Shown here: one piece after another, positions 1 through 5,936 of the stretch
Layout: every line of letters begins with the position of its first letter
How positions within the stretch are numbered: position 1 is the stretch's first letter
NCBI GenBank assembly: GCA_017509065.1
Contig: JAFWQM010000050.1
Location: 1-11,218, forward strand
Direction: 5' to 3'
DNA from: Clostridia bacterium
GTDB lineage: Bacteria; Bacillota_A; Clostridia; Christensenellales; Aristaeellaceae
DNA: 11,218 nucleotides
Program-made: the position numbers and the translations under genes
The notes under the pieces: generated by a model
Told to the model about the DNA's origin: nothing
Database searches by the model: none
The model's input: only the letters and a program-made list of their open reading frames with translations

Positions 1-1
1 C

Positions 2-395
2 AAGGTGGAAGCCGAAGTGGCTCGTGCGGAAGCCCGTGGGCAGGAAGTCAGCGCCACTGTGTATGAAAACGCCATGGTCGCTGCCGCCGAGGGCATGTCC
101 GCCGTCAATTCCTCTCTGGATGAGCAGTATGACAAGGAATATGCCCTGATCCAGCTGATTGAGAACAGCACGGAGCGTCAGCAGGCACTGGATGCCCTGA
201 ACGCCAGGTACGACAGTGACCGCGGGGCTGCTGCCATGGAATACGCCCAGCTGATGGCTGACGTCGTGATGCCTGTGTGGCAGCAGAGTGATATCCAGAC
301 CTACCTGAATCAGAACAAATGGGACACCAACCTGACCAGCCTGAACGAGATGTTCGGCGAGGCCGTTGGTGAGGAAGTCCTGAAGATCACCACTG
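2..395 (+). pseudogene. Fragment of a phage tail tape-measure-like protein, fused to recombinase debris
   Basis: This reading frame enters from the left window edge with no start codon visible inside a plausible context. It encodes an Ala/Glu/Gln-rich, mostly helical stretch (EYALIQLIENSTERQQ, ALDALNARYDSDRGAA) ending near VMPVWQQSDIQ. Such composition and the alternating coiled-coil pattern are usual in tape-measure proteins of prophages in Clostridia, but they are not diagnostic, so the family call is an inference from style rather than a motif. At about position 300-400 the frame runs without interruption into a serine recombinase segment, so the two halves were probably joined by a deletion or illegitimate recombination. 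Alternative readings are any large coiled-coil surface or phage structural protein. I treat it as a relic because its natural C-terminus is missing. Confidence 0.5.
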
Positions 396-612
396 ATCTG
401 GACATGTCCCGTTTCGGCAGAGATTACCTGCACGTCGGCATGTACACTGAGGTCAAGTTTCCCGAGGCGGGCATCCGCTTCATTGCCATCAACGACGGGG
501 TAGACAGCGCAAACGATGTTTCGGATGATTTCACGCCGTTCCGCAACATCATCAATGAGATACTTTCATTAAGAAGGGTAAGACAAGAAGCAGCATCGGC
601 AGACAACTTTAG
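396..612 (+). pseudogene. Remnant of a serine site-specific recombinase catalytic domain
   Basis: The segment contains the highly characteristic block DMSRFGRDYLHVGMYTE, then FPEAGIRFIAINDGVDS and DFTPFRNIINE. These match the middle of the resolvase/invertase catalytic domain in large serine recombinases of clostridial mobile elements (the family has SRxGRDY, IRFIAxND and FTPxxNxxNE in this order). The N-terminal part with the catalytic serine (YxRxSxxxQ) and everything after the NE motif, including the zinc-ribbon and coiled-coil DNA-binding parts, are missing, so it cannot be active. After Glu at 557-559 the family sequence stops matching. A shifted frame (from 559) gives a short basic tail, DTFIKKGKTRSSIGRQL, ending at a TAG at 610-612 immediately before a hairpin, which may be the natural end of whichever gene was joined here. 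It marks a former integrative element next to the ATPase/helicase cluster. Confidence 0.75.
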
Positions 613-613
613 G

Positions 614-659
614 AAAACCGGCGATATACGCACCACGCGGTGCATACATTGCCGGTTTT
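614..659. terminator. Probable bidirectional terminator hairpin
   Basis: AAAACCGGC at 614-622 pairs perfectly with GCCGGTTTT at 651-659. Inside it GCACC (630-634) pairs with GGTGC (639-643) around an ACGC loop. The outer A4/T4 ends give a short U run on either strand. It lies right after the TAG at 610-612 of the broken plus-strand frame and about 120 bp beyond the stop of the minus-strand ATPase operon, so it suits convergent transcription. The T run is short, so termination strength is uncertain. Confidence 0.5.
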
Positions 660-741
660 ATAAGTCTGCCTGTTTTTTCCTCTCCGACATATTCTTCGCG
701 ATCACGGAGACACCTGTTCCTCATTCTCGTGGATGGTATTC

Positions 742-762
742 CGCAACGCTATTTTCGTTGCG
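742..762. terminator. 7-bp perfect hairpin just beyond the ATPase operon stop
   Basis: CGCAACG (742-748) pairs with CGTTGCG (756-762) around a 7-nt loop. On the minus strand it begins 14 nt after the TGA of the 403-aa ATPase gene, the position expected for a 3' end stem or terminator. No T run follows on the minus strand, so it could instead be a 3' stabilising stem. The rest of 660-776 shows one further weak pairing (TCTCCG 681-686 with CGGAGA 705-710) and no gene. Confidence 0.35.
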
Positions 763-776
763 ATATCCTCTCATTC

Positions 777-1988
777 TCACAGATCATCCAGTTCGGGCAG
801 TTCCGGAGTATCGTCTTCCTCAAAGGTTTCTTTTCCCAGCTCGGTGATTTTGGTTTTCCCGGCTTCGCCATACTGATATAACTGATCAAAAAACTCGATA
901 GCGGCGCGGATTTTCGTGCGCAGCAGATAACCGCCTGATTCGGTGGCGGCATAGATAGCTTCCGGGGATACGGCGGGATGCCAGTCATAAGCCCGACCGT
1001 GGAAATCCTGGATGCTCATGAGCACATGCAAAATCTCGTCTTTGGTCAGCGGGACCAGCTCCGGCGCGCCGAGAATGGCGTTCAGGGTGGCGCTGGCGGC
1101 TTTCAAGTTGACGGGATCGTCCGCGAACACGGAGGAAACATTTTCTGTTTCATGCTTTTTTTCAATCACATCCTCCGTATAGGACGCGCTGAACGCGAAG
1201 AGGCTGAACACGTTTTCCATCCGGGGATTGGGCTGCAAAAATGCCTGCATTTCCCGATAGCCTTTTGCCCGTGCTTTTTTTCCAAGACGGCCCATGAGCT
1301 CCGCTTCATCAAACAGCAGCACCCAGCCGCCGCAGCCAAGCTGCCGGAACAAATGGCTCATGAAGCAGAAATAGTCCATGGCGTGCTTCGTTTTGCTGAA
1401 ATTCTGATTGAATTTGGCAGGCGTGCCGGTGATGCGGCGATAGCTTTTTTTGATCACCGCGCCGGAAACGAAATCCCCCTCCAGGTCGTTCAGGAAAGCG
1501 GAACGTTCTTCTTCCTCCTGGGTGCCCAGCATGGCTTTCAACAGGAAATACAGCTTATCTGTCTCCAATTCCTTGGCAGCGTAGGCCATCAATTCATTGG
1601 CCACGCTGCTGCCCTGGGTCATTTCTTCCAGCTTTGCCCGGAAGCCGGGCTGTTGAGCGCCGGGCAGATAGGTGTTGGCAATCAGCTTCTGGTATAGCAG
1701 CCAGGGCTTATCCATGGGTGTTTCTTTGCCCAGTGATACATAGGACACGGCCATATTTTCAGAGGACGCCATATTAAATACAGTGTTGAGCAAATGGGTT
1801 TTCCCTTCGCCGTACCGCCCGGTAAAGATCATGCCGCTGGAGCAGCCCGTTTCCCGTACATCGTCCAGCCGGGAGCGGATTTTTTTCAGCATGGCAGGTC
1901 GGGCTTCGGAAAAGTATTCCCCTACGGCGCGGGAAGGAACACCCGAACGCAGGGCTTCGATCACATGCCTGGCATTGAAATCAAACAC
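777..1988 (-). CDS. BrxC/BrxD-like P-loop ATPase (second ATPase of the cluster)
   Basis: This 403-aa protein has a Walker A motif TGRYGEGKTH at residues 56-65 and a Walker B motif WVLLFDEAE at 222-230 with both acidic residues. A sensor-1-like strand (FSLFAFSASY, 261-270) and an Arg-containing helix LLRTKIRAAIEFF (355-367) suit an AAA/ORC-like fold, and the tail after 388 is very acidic. GxYGxGKTH together with LLxDEAE resembles the BREX BrxC/BrxD ATP-binding family (DUF2791). That family call is from memory of motifs, not from a search. The start is GTG at 1986-1988, preceded by GGAGGGG. It overlaps the end of the upstream ATPase gene by 8 bp, so the two are translationally coupled and likely made in fixed ratio. 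It is the last gene of a three-gene minus-strand operon. The expected role is nucleotide-driven loading or switching of a DNA-bound complex with the partner ATPase and helicase (inference). No transmembrane segment is seen, so it should be cytoplasmic. Confidence 0.85.
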   Translation of the reverse strand: MFDFNARHVIEALRSGVPSRAVGEYFSEARPAMLKKIRSRLDDVRETGCSSGMIFTGRYGEGKTHLLNTVFNMASSENMAVSYVSLGKETPMDKPWLLYQKLIANTYLPGAQQPGFRAKLEEMTQGSSVANELMAYAAKELETDKLYFLLKAMLGTQEEEERSAFLNDLEGDFVSGAVIKKSYRRITGTPAKFNQNFSKTKHAMDYFCFMSHLFRQLGCGGWVLLFDEAELMGRLGKKARAKGYREMQAFLQPNPRMENVFSLFAFSASYTEDVIEKKHETENVSSVFADDPVNLKAASATLNAILGAPELVPLTKDEILHVLMSIQDFHGRAYDWHPAVSPEAIYAATESGGYLLRTKIRAAIEFFDQLYQYGEAGKTKITELGKETFEEDDTPELPELDDL

Positions 1989-3216
1989 GGGTTTCCCCTC
2001 CTTCCACCAAAGCGCGGTTCATGAGATACGGAAGCCCCAGTCCGCCAAATTCCGCCCGATCCTTGATCTCTTTTGCCTGTTCCCGGTTCAGGGGCGTCAG
2101 TTCCTTTTCCGCGTCCACCAGCGCAAAAGCAAGTTTTTGTGACATTTCACACAATATATCTTCATTGTACATTTCATCGGCGTAACGATCCAGGTCTATG
2201 ATGTCCGCGAAGCGGTTGAACCGGGTGGAAACCACCTCGTTCTGAATACGCATCCACAGCGCCTGATAGGATTTCATGCCGTAACTGTCGTCGTCCATCA
2301 GTTCCCGGCGGAAGCAGAGCAGGAACATCACGTTCCGCATACTGTCGATATCGTCGATCAACTGACGGATGCTTTCGTAGGTGTCCTCCCGGCGCAGCTT
2401 GGTATAGCGGACGGCGTCGCCGGGCGCGCGGTTCAGCAGCGTTTCCATATCGTCGATCACAATCATCAGGCTCTTGTAACCTGCCAAACGCACTACTTCG
2501 CATAAGGAACGCAGCAGATGCCGGGCGTTGTATTTGGTGATGCCGGCGGCTGAAAGGCCTAATGCCCGCATCTGGGAAAGCTTTACGGACTTATCGCCAT
2601 GCAGATAACCCAATATCAGTTCCCGGTTGGCGTTTTCCAGCAGGGGATGACCCAGCAGGCCGCCCGTCAGTAATTGACAGCAGCCCGCGAACGTGTTATC
2701 CAGCCGGGGATTCCTCGAAAAATATCTCCGCAGAGTGGTGCGGATCTCGCCCTTGGACAGCGGGTCGCCCTCGCCGCGCTCCGCCAGATAGTCCATCAGG
2801 CTTTTTCCTGGCACAATGGCGTCGGGATCATAGCCCATTTCCCGGATGATTTGATTTGCGCAGCCTGAAAGCACCCGTTCCATATCGCACTGACGGAGGA
2901 TTTCCAGGTAGATTTCTCGGAAATCGTGAAGCCAGACATTTTTTGCCGAAAAGGACACGGTCAGAAAGCCCGCCGTCTCCGCCTCTTTCAGCATAACCTG
3001 AGCGAAATGGGTTTTTCCGCAGCCCGGGCGTCCGGTAACGCATTTGATTTTGCTGCCGCCCGCCGGAATATAGGTTTGCAGATATTGTTCGTTCAGAAAA
3101 CCGGACAAAGAATCCAGGCCCACGGTGATCTCATCCAGCAGTTCGTTTTGATTCGGGGCTTGGCCTTGCAGCAGGCGCTCGAGTCCCGCCGCCCTGCTTT
3201 CGTTCTGTGCTGACAT
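1981..3216 (-). CDS. BrxC/BrxD-like P-loop ATPase (first ATPase of the cluster)
   Basis: This 411-aa cytoplasmic protein has a Walker A motif TGRPGCGKTH at residues 61-70, a Walker B motif LMIVIDDME at 250-258 and a sensor-1-like strand VMFLLCFRREL at 296-306. The second Walker B acid is Asp256 rather than the usual Glu, with Glu258 two residues on. This differs from the neighbouring ATPase (DEAE) and may mean weaker or regulatory hydrolysis. Residues 90-230 form a long helical insert between Walker A and B, as in large BREX-type and ORC-like ATPases. The ATG at 3214-3216 follows AAGGAGG with 8-nt spacing, and it lies 21 nt after the stop of the coiled-coil gene. The protein is clearly a diverged relative of, but not a recent duplicate of, the downstream ATPase, which suggests a two-subunit ATPase. 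The family assignment is from motif layout; another STAND or AAA subfamily is possible. Confidence 0.85.
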   Translation of the reverse strand: MSAQNESRAAGLERLLQGQAPNQNELLDEITVGLDSLSGFLNEQYLQTYIPAGGSKIKCVTGRPGCGKTHFAQVMLKEAETAGFLTVSFSAKNVWLHDFREIYLEILRQCDMERVLSGCANQIIREMGYDPDAIVPGKSLMDYLAERGEGDPLSKGEIRTTLRRYFSRNPRLDNTFAGCCQLLTGGLLGHPLLENANRELILGYLHGDKSVKLSQMRALGLSAAGITKYNARHLLRSLCEVVRLAGYKSLMIVIDDMETLLNRAPGDAVRYTKLRREDTYESIRQLIDDIDSMRNVMFLLCFRRELMDDDSYGMKSYQALWMRIQNEVVSTRFNRFADIIDLDRYADEMYNEDILCEMSQKLAFALVDAEKELTPLNREQAKEIKDRAEFGGLGLPYLMNRALVEGGETRV

Positions 3217-3237
3217 GGAGCCGCCCTCCTTGAAATG

Positions 3238-4035
3238 TTATTCGTTTCCGCTGTTCAAAGACCGCAAGGTGCTGATAAAGGATTCCACCCCGGCACGGCT
3301 CAGCACGCGGATGCCGCTGGCTCCGTCCCGGCTGGTGCCGAAAGCGTACTGCGCGCCGTTTTTTGTTACCCAGGCGTCGGGGCCTTCCTCATACAGCCGA
3401 GCCAGATCAAAAGCGAACGCCTGCATATCGTAATCCTTCCGGGCGCGGGCCATAGGCACCATACTCTTATAAATTTTATTCAGAGCCTGGGTGCTGCCAA
3501 TACGTGCGCCGGAACGCAGGCAGGTGATTTCATAGGCGTCCGAAAGCTCGCTCATAAAGGCTGCTGCCTTGAAAGGCGCGGCGTACAGCTTGGCCTGACC
3601 CGCCCGGATCAAATCCGCCACGTAAGCCGGACGGCAGCTGGGAGCCTTTTTCCGGTCGATATAAACTTCCCCCGCGTGTTCCTCGTCGCTGAGAACACGC
3701 ACCTTGTAGGGAAACATTTCATACACGCCCTTTTCACCTTTCACATCAATGCCCTTGCCCGCGCAGGCATCCAGCAGTTGGCGGGTAAAATCTCCGTCTA
3801 TAAAATAGGCTTTTGTATCAAAGCCGTTTACTTCCGCATCCATAACCGCGGCGCGGGCTTTCAATTGTTCCACCGCATCGGCCAAAGCGGAAAGACCCTT
3901 TTTCACTTCATTCAGGTTACCCATTTCGGTATTCTTTTGAATGGCCTTTTGCAGTTTAGCCACCGTAGCTGCTGATTCCTTTAAGCTTTTATCCATTGCC
4001 TGCAATGTATTGAATAGTTCTTCGTAATTCTGCAT
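3238..4035 (-). CDS. Coiled-coil protein of unknown family, first gene of the ATPase operon
   Basis: I do not recognise this 265-aa protein. Residues 1-70 form a predicted amphipathic coiled coil (LFNTLQAMDKSLKESAATVAKLQKAI and LSALADAVEQLKARAAVM). Residues 75-265 look like a compact alpha/beta domain with PYKVRVLSDE, EVYIDRKKAP, a basic stretch around 140-200 (RAGQAKLY, SGARIG, PMARARKDY) and a closing part with YAFGTSRDGASGIRVLSRAG. There is no signal peptide or membrane segment. The gene begins at the ATG at 4033-4035, 10 nt after AGGA, and is the first of three co-oriented genes read from the promoter at 4096-4124. By position it replaces the TerB-like subunit that accompanies an ATPase and a helicase in Shango-type systems, so it may be the sensor, adaptor or DNA-binding subunit. 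That role is inferred from context only. Confidence 0.8.
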   Translation of the reverse strand: MQNYEELFNTLQAMDKSLKESAATVAKLQKAIQKNTEMGNLNEVKKGLSALADAVEQLKARAAVMDAEVNGFDTKAYFIDGDFTRQLLDACAGKGIDVKGEKGVYEMFPYKVRVLSDEEHAGEVYIDRKKAPSCRPAYVADLIRAGQAKLYAAPFKAAAFMSELSDAYEITCLRSGARIGSTQALNKIYKSMVPMARARKDYDMQAFAFDLARLYEEGPDAWVTKNGAQYAFGTSRDGASGIRVLSRAGVESFISTLRSLNSGNE

Positions 4036-4095
4036 TTCTTTCGTTTCCTTTCACATTTGATGATTGCGGTTCGCCTGAACAATGCAAACACGATA

Positions 4096-4124
4096 ATTAT
4101 AGCCTGTCTTTCCGAAAGTGGCAA
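4096..4124 (-). promoter_or_regulatory. Sigma-A promoter of the coiled-coil/ATPase operon
   Basis: On the minus strand TTGCCA (4119-4124) and TATAAT (4096-4101) are separated by exactly 17 bp. The predicted start of transcription is near 4088, about 55 nt upstream of the ATG of the coiled-coil gene. The -35 box is about 10 bp away from the possible -35 of the divergent helicase promoter, so the two promoters are back to back and could be controlled together. Confidence 0.75.
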
Positions 4125-4133
4125 GGGTTTTGC

Positions 4134-4163
4134 TTGTGGAATTATTGAAAAATATGGTATAAT
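4134..4163 (+). promoter_or_regulatory. Helicase-side promoter P1 with extended -10
   Basis: TGGTATAAT at 4155-4163 is a perfect extended -10 (TGN TATAAT). A weak -35, TTGTGG, lies at 4134-4139 with an 18-bp spacer. The predicted start near 4170 would fall right at the base of the first hairpin of repeat unit 1. A second identical TGGTATAAT sits at 4234-4242 inside the next repeat unit and could be an alternative promoter, though it has no good -35. Confidence 0.6.
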
Positions 4164-4231
4164 AACGAGGCAACCGGCGCGAAGCGCGGTTGGCCGTCCC
4201 GCCGACTCCTGAAAGGAAAGGCGGCGGGCGT
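4153..4231 (+). repeat. Tandem structured repeat, unit 1
   Basis: The unit opens with TATGGTATAAT and a purine-rich GAGG, followed by two stem-loops. Stem-loop 1 is CAACC (4171-4175), bulged G, GCGC, loop GAA (4181-4183), GCGC and GGTTG (4188-4192). Stem-loop 2 has the outer stem CCCGCCG (4198-4204)/CGGCGGG (4222-4228) and the inner stem TCCT (4207-4210)/AGGA (4214-4217), again around a GAA loop. The same order of elements recurs in unit 2 with changed stem sequences. An apparent reading frame here is not supported as coding. Confidence 0.7.
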
Positions 4232-4310
4232 TATGGTATAATGATGAGGAAATTGGCCGAAGGCAAATTAACCGCGTCGGCGGCTCCCGAAGGGAAAGAC
4301 GCCGACCATC
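4232..4310 (+). repeat. Tandem structured repeat, unit 2
   Basis: This is a diverged copy of unit 1, starting at a period of 78-79 bp. TGGTATAAT is at 4234-4242. Stem-loop 1 is AATT (4251-4254), G opposite A, GCC, loop GAA (4259-4261), GGC and AATT (4266-4269). Stem-loop 2 has the outer stem GTCGGCG (4276-4282)/CGCCGAC (4300-4306) and the inner stem TCCC (4285-4288)/GGGA (4292-4295) around GAA. Outer and inner stems changed on both sides relative to unit 1 while pairing was kept. A third partial copy begins one period later with ATGGCATATT at 4311-4320 and runs into the helicase ribosome binding site. Confidence 0.7.
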
Positions 4311-4342
4311 ATGGCATATTGTATAGGAAAATACGAAAAATC

Positions 4343-4349
4343 AAGGAGG
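4343..4349 (+). promoter_or_regulatory. Ribosome binding site that fixes a GTG start for the helicase
   Basis: AAGGAGG lies 6 nt before GTG 4356-4358, which is in frame with the helicase. The only upstream ATG in frame (4311) has no Shine-Dalgarno sequence and belongs to the ATGGYATAWT head of the tandem repeat, so GTG is the better start. Confidence 0.8.
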
Positions 4350-4355
4350 CTTCCC

Positions 4356-5906
4356 GTGCAGCTTTACGATTGGCAGAAAAAATGCCTGCGTGCCTGGGAG
4401 AAGAACGACCGCATCGGCATTGCCAGGGTGGTGACCGGCGCGGGAAAAACGGTATTGGCGCTGGAAGCTGTTCGGCGGATGAGGGAACAATTCCCTGATC
4501 TGTCCGTCAAAATCGTGGTCCCCACGATTCCGCTTGCCTACCAATGGAAAAGCGCGCTGCTTCAGGATGCCATAACCGGAGATGATCTGCCCGGTTTCTA
4601 TGGCGGAGGCAAACGGGACGATCCCGATAATCGGGTCATGATTTATATCGTCAATTCAGCCCGAGATGCATTATCCGCACATATTAAAAAGGAATTGGCC
4701 CGAAAGCATCATGTGCTGCTGATCTGTGATGAATGCCATCATTACGCCAGCCCGCAGAACCGCCGTATCTTTGATTTTCTTACACCGGAAATTGCCGCAG
4801 GAAGCCTGTATGCATGCATGGGTCTGTCCGCCACGCCTTTTCAAACGGAAAATGACGCGGCGCTTACCCAGGCGCTGGGCCCTGAAATCTATCATTACAG
4901 CTTTGATGAAGCGGTGCGGGAGGATATTCTTTCCCCCTTTTCTGTGTGCGAAGTATCCGCTTCCTTTGCACCGGAAGAATTGGCGGAGTACAGCCGATTG
5001 AGCGCGGAAATCGGCGTTCTTCTGGCAAAGCTGTATCAGGAGCATCCCAGCCTGGAGAGGTTAGAAAAGCATAAGTTTTTGCGTGCTGTGTCCCATTTGG
5101 CCCATGAAGCGGATATGGAGCCGGAAGACCCGGCCGCCGCTTTCCTGCTGAAAACCTACCAACGGAAGGAAATCAGCGTGCTGGCTTCCTCCCGCGTTCA
5201 ATGCGGCCTGGCAATCCTGGAAAGGCTCCGGCCGACGGATCGGATCATTATTTTCTGTGAACGGATCATACAGGCAGAAGAAATGGCAAGGCTCCTGCGC
5301 CGCAGTTATGGAAACATCTGTATTTTGTATCATTCCGGCATGACGAAGGAAGCCAGAGAACGAAACCTGCTTTTATTCCGGGAAAACAGTGCCCGGGTGC
5401 TGGTTTCCTGCCGCTGTTTAGACGAGGGGATCGACGTGCCCGACGCCAACATCGGCATCGTACTCAGCGGCTCCGCCGTAGAAAGGCAGCATATCCAGCG
5501 CATGGGGAGGCTTATCCGCCGGGTGGAAGGCAAGGACGCGGCCTGCCTGTATCATATTTCCATCCGGGAAGCCGCCGAGGATTCCGCTTTCTTTCCCGGC
5601 CTGAACCAAATGGAAAAGTTTTCCCTGCGGTACTATCCCGCGGAAAAGGATTTCTCCAATGACCTGTACGAATATATTGCATCCACCCTGCTGAACAGCG
5701 CGAAGGCACGCGGCCTGACCGGCCCTGCACTAGCAGAGCTTCGCTCCTGCCTCATGGAGGGCATGGTCCGCGCCGATTGCCTGCTGCCGGAAAGCATAAT
5801 AGGAAAACATATTCAAACTGCAACGGCCACGCATGAAAAAAATTATTGGCGGTTGATGCTGAAAGTGCATCAGGAATTCTCCAAACAGAATAATACTTCT
5901 TCCTGA
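4356..5906 (+). CDS. SF2 DEAH-type (XPB/SSL2-like) helicase of the candidate defence cluster
   Basis: From the GTG start this is a 516-aa two-RecA-domain helicase. Motifs appear in order: a Q-motif-like LYDWQ (3-7), Walker A TGAGKT (27-32), DECHH (125-129), motif III SAT (158-160), motif V region CLDEGIDVPDA (354-364) and motif VI QRMGRLIRR (381-389). All catalytic residues are present, so an ATP-dependent DNA translocase or helicase is expected. Insertion 205-280 between the RecA domains is helical, and the C-terminal 100 residues carry no known extra domain (no nuclease, no DUF1998). It is alone on the plus strand, divergent from the ATPase operon and sharing its control region, which argues for functional linkage. 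An IS630 element begins 9 bp after its stop but does not interrupt the gene. Alternative families within SF2 (type III restriction ResIII-like) cannot be separated without a search; a general repair helicase is possible but less likely in this setting. Confidence 0.9.
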   Translation: MQLYDWQKKCLRAWEKNDRIGIARVVTGAGKTVLALEAVRRMREQFPDLSVKIVVPTIPLAYQWKSALLQDAITGDDLPGFYGGGKRDDPDNRVMIYIVNSARDALSAHIKKELARKHHVLLICDECHHYASPQNRRIFDFLTPEIAAGSLYACMGLSATPFQTENDAALTQALGPEIYHYSFDEAVREDILSPFSVCEVSASFAPEELAEYSRLSAEIGVLLAKLYQEHPSLERLEKHKFLRAVSHLAHEADMEPEDPAAAFLLKTYQRKEISVLASSRVQCGLAILERLRPTDRIIIFCERIIQAEEMARLLRRSYGNICILYHSGMTKEARERNLLLFRENSARVLVSCRCLDEGIDVPDANIGIVLSGSAVERQHIQRMGRLIRRVEGKDAACLYHISIREAAEDSAFFPGLNQMEKFSLRYYPAEKDFSNDLYEYIASTLLNSAKARGLTGPALAELRSCLMEGMVRADCLLPESIIGKHIQTATATHEKNYWRLMLKVHQEFSKQNNTSS

Positions 5907-5936
5907 TTACAATTATAGTGAACGTCAAAATTGATT

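Noticed and set aside
613..847. Continuation of the left-edge open frame past the hairpin
   Set aside because: After about 559 the frame no longer matches the recombinase, reads through a hairpin and overlaps the end of the ATPase gene; it is chance read-through.
978..1697. Plus-strand 239-codon open frame opposite the 403-aa ATPase
   Set aside because: It is antisense to a gene with clear Walker motifs and has no ribosome binding site or recognised domain.
4171..4306. Tandem riboswitch such as mini-ykkC (guanidine-II)
   Set aside because: Mini-ykkC hairpins carry ACGR loops; these loops are GAA, and the downstream gene is a helicase, not a transporter or guanidine gene.
4153..4330. CRISPR array
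   Set aside because: Only two full units of 78-79 bp exist, with no alternation of identical short repeats and unique spacers; the units differ in their stems rather than in spacers.
4190..4498. Plus-strand open frame over the repeat region and helicase start
   Set aside because: It lies on the hairpin repeats and then overlaps the helicase in another frame; no ribosome binding site or recognisable protein.
777..5906. Canonical BREX or canonical Shango system
   Set aside because: No PglX methyltransferase, PglZ, BrxL or PglW is present, and I recognise no TerB domain in the 265-aa protein. Only the ATPase and helicase parts resemble those systems.
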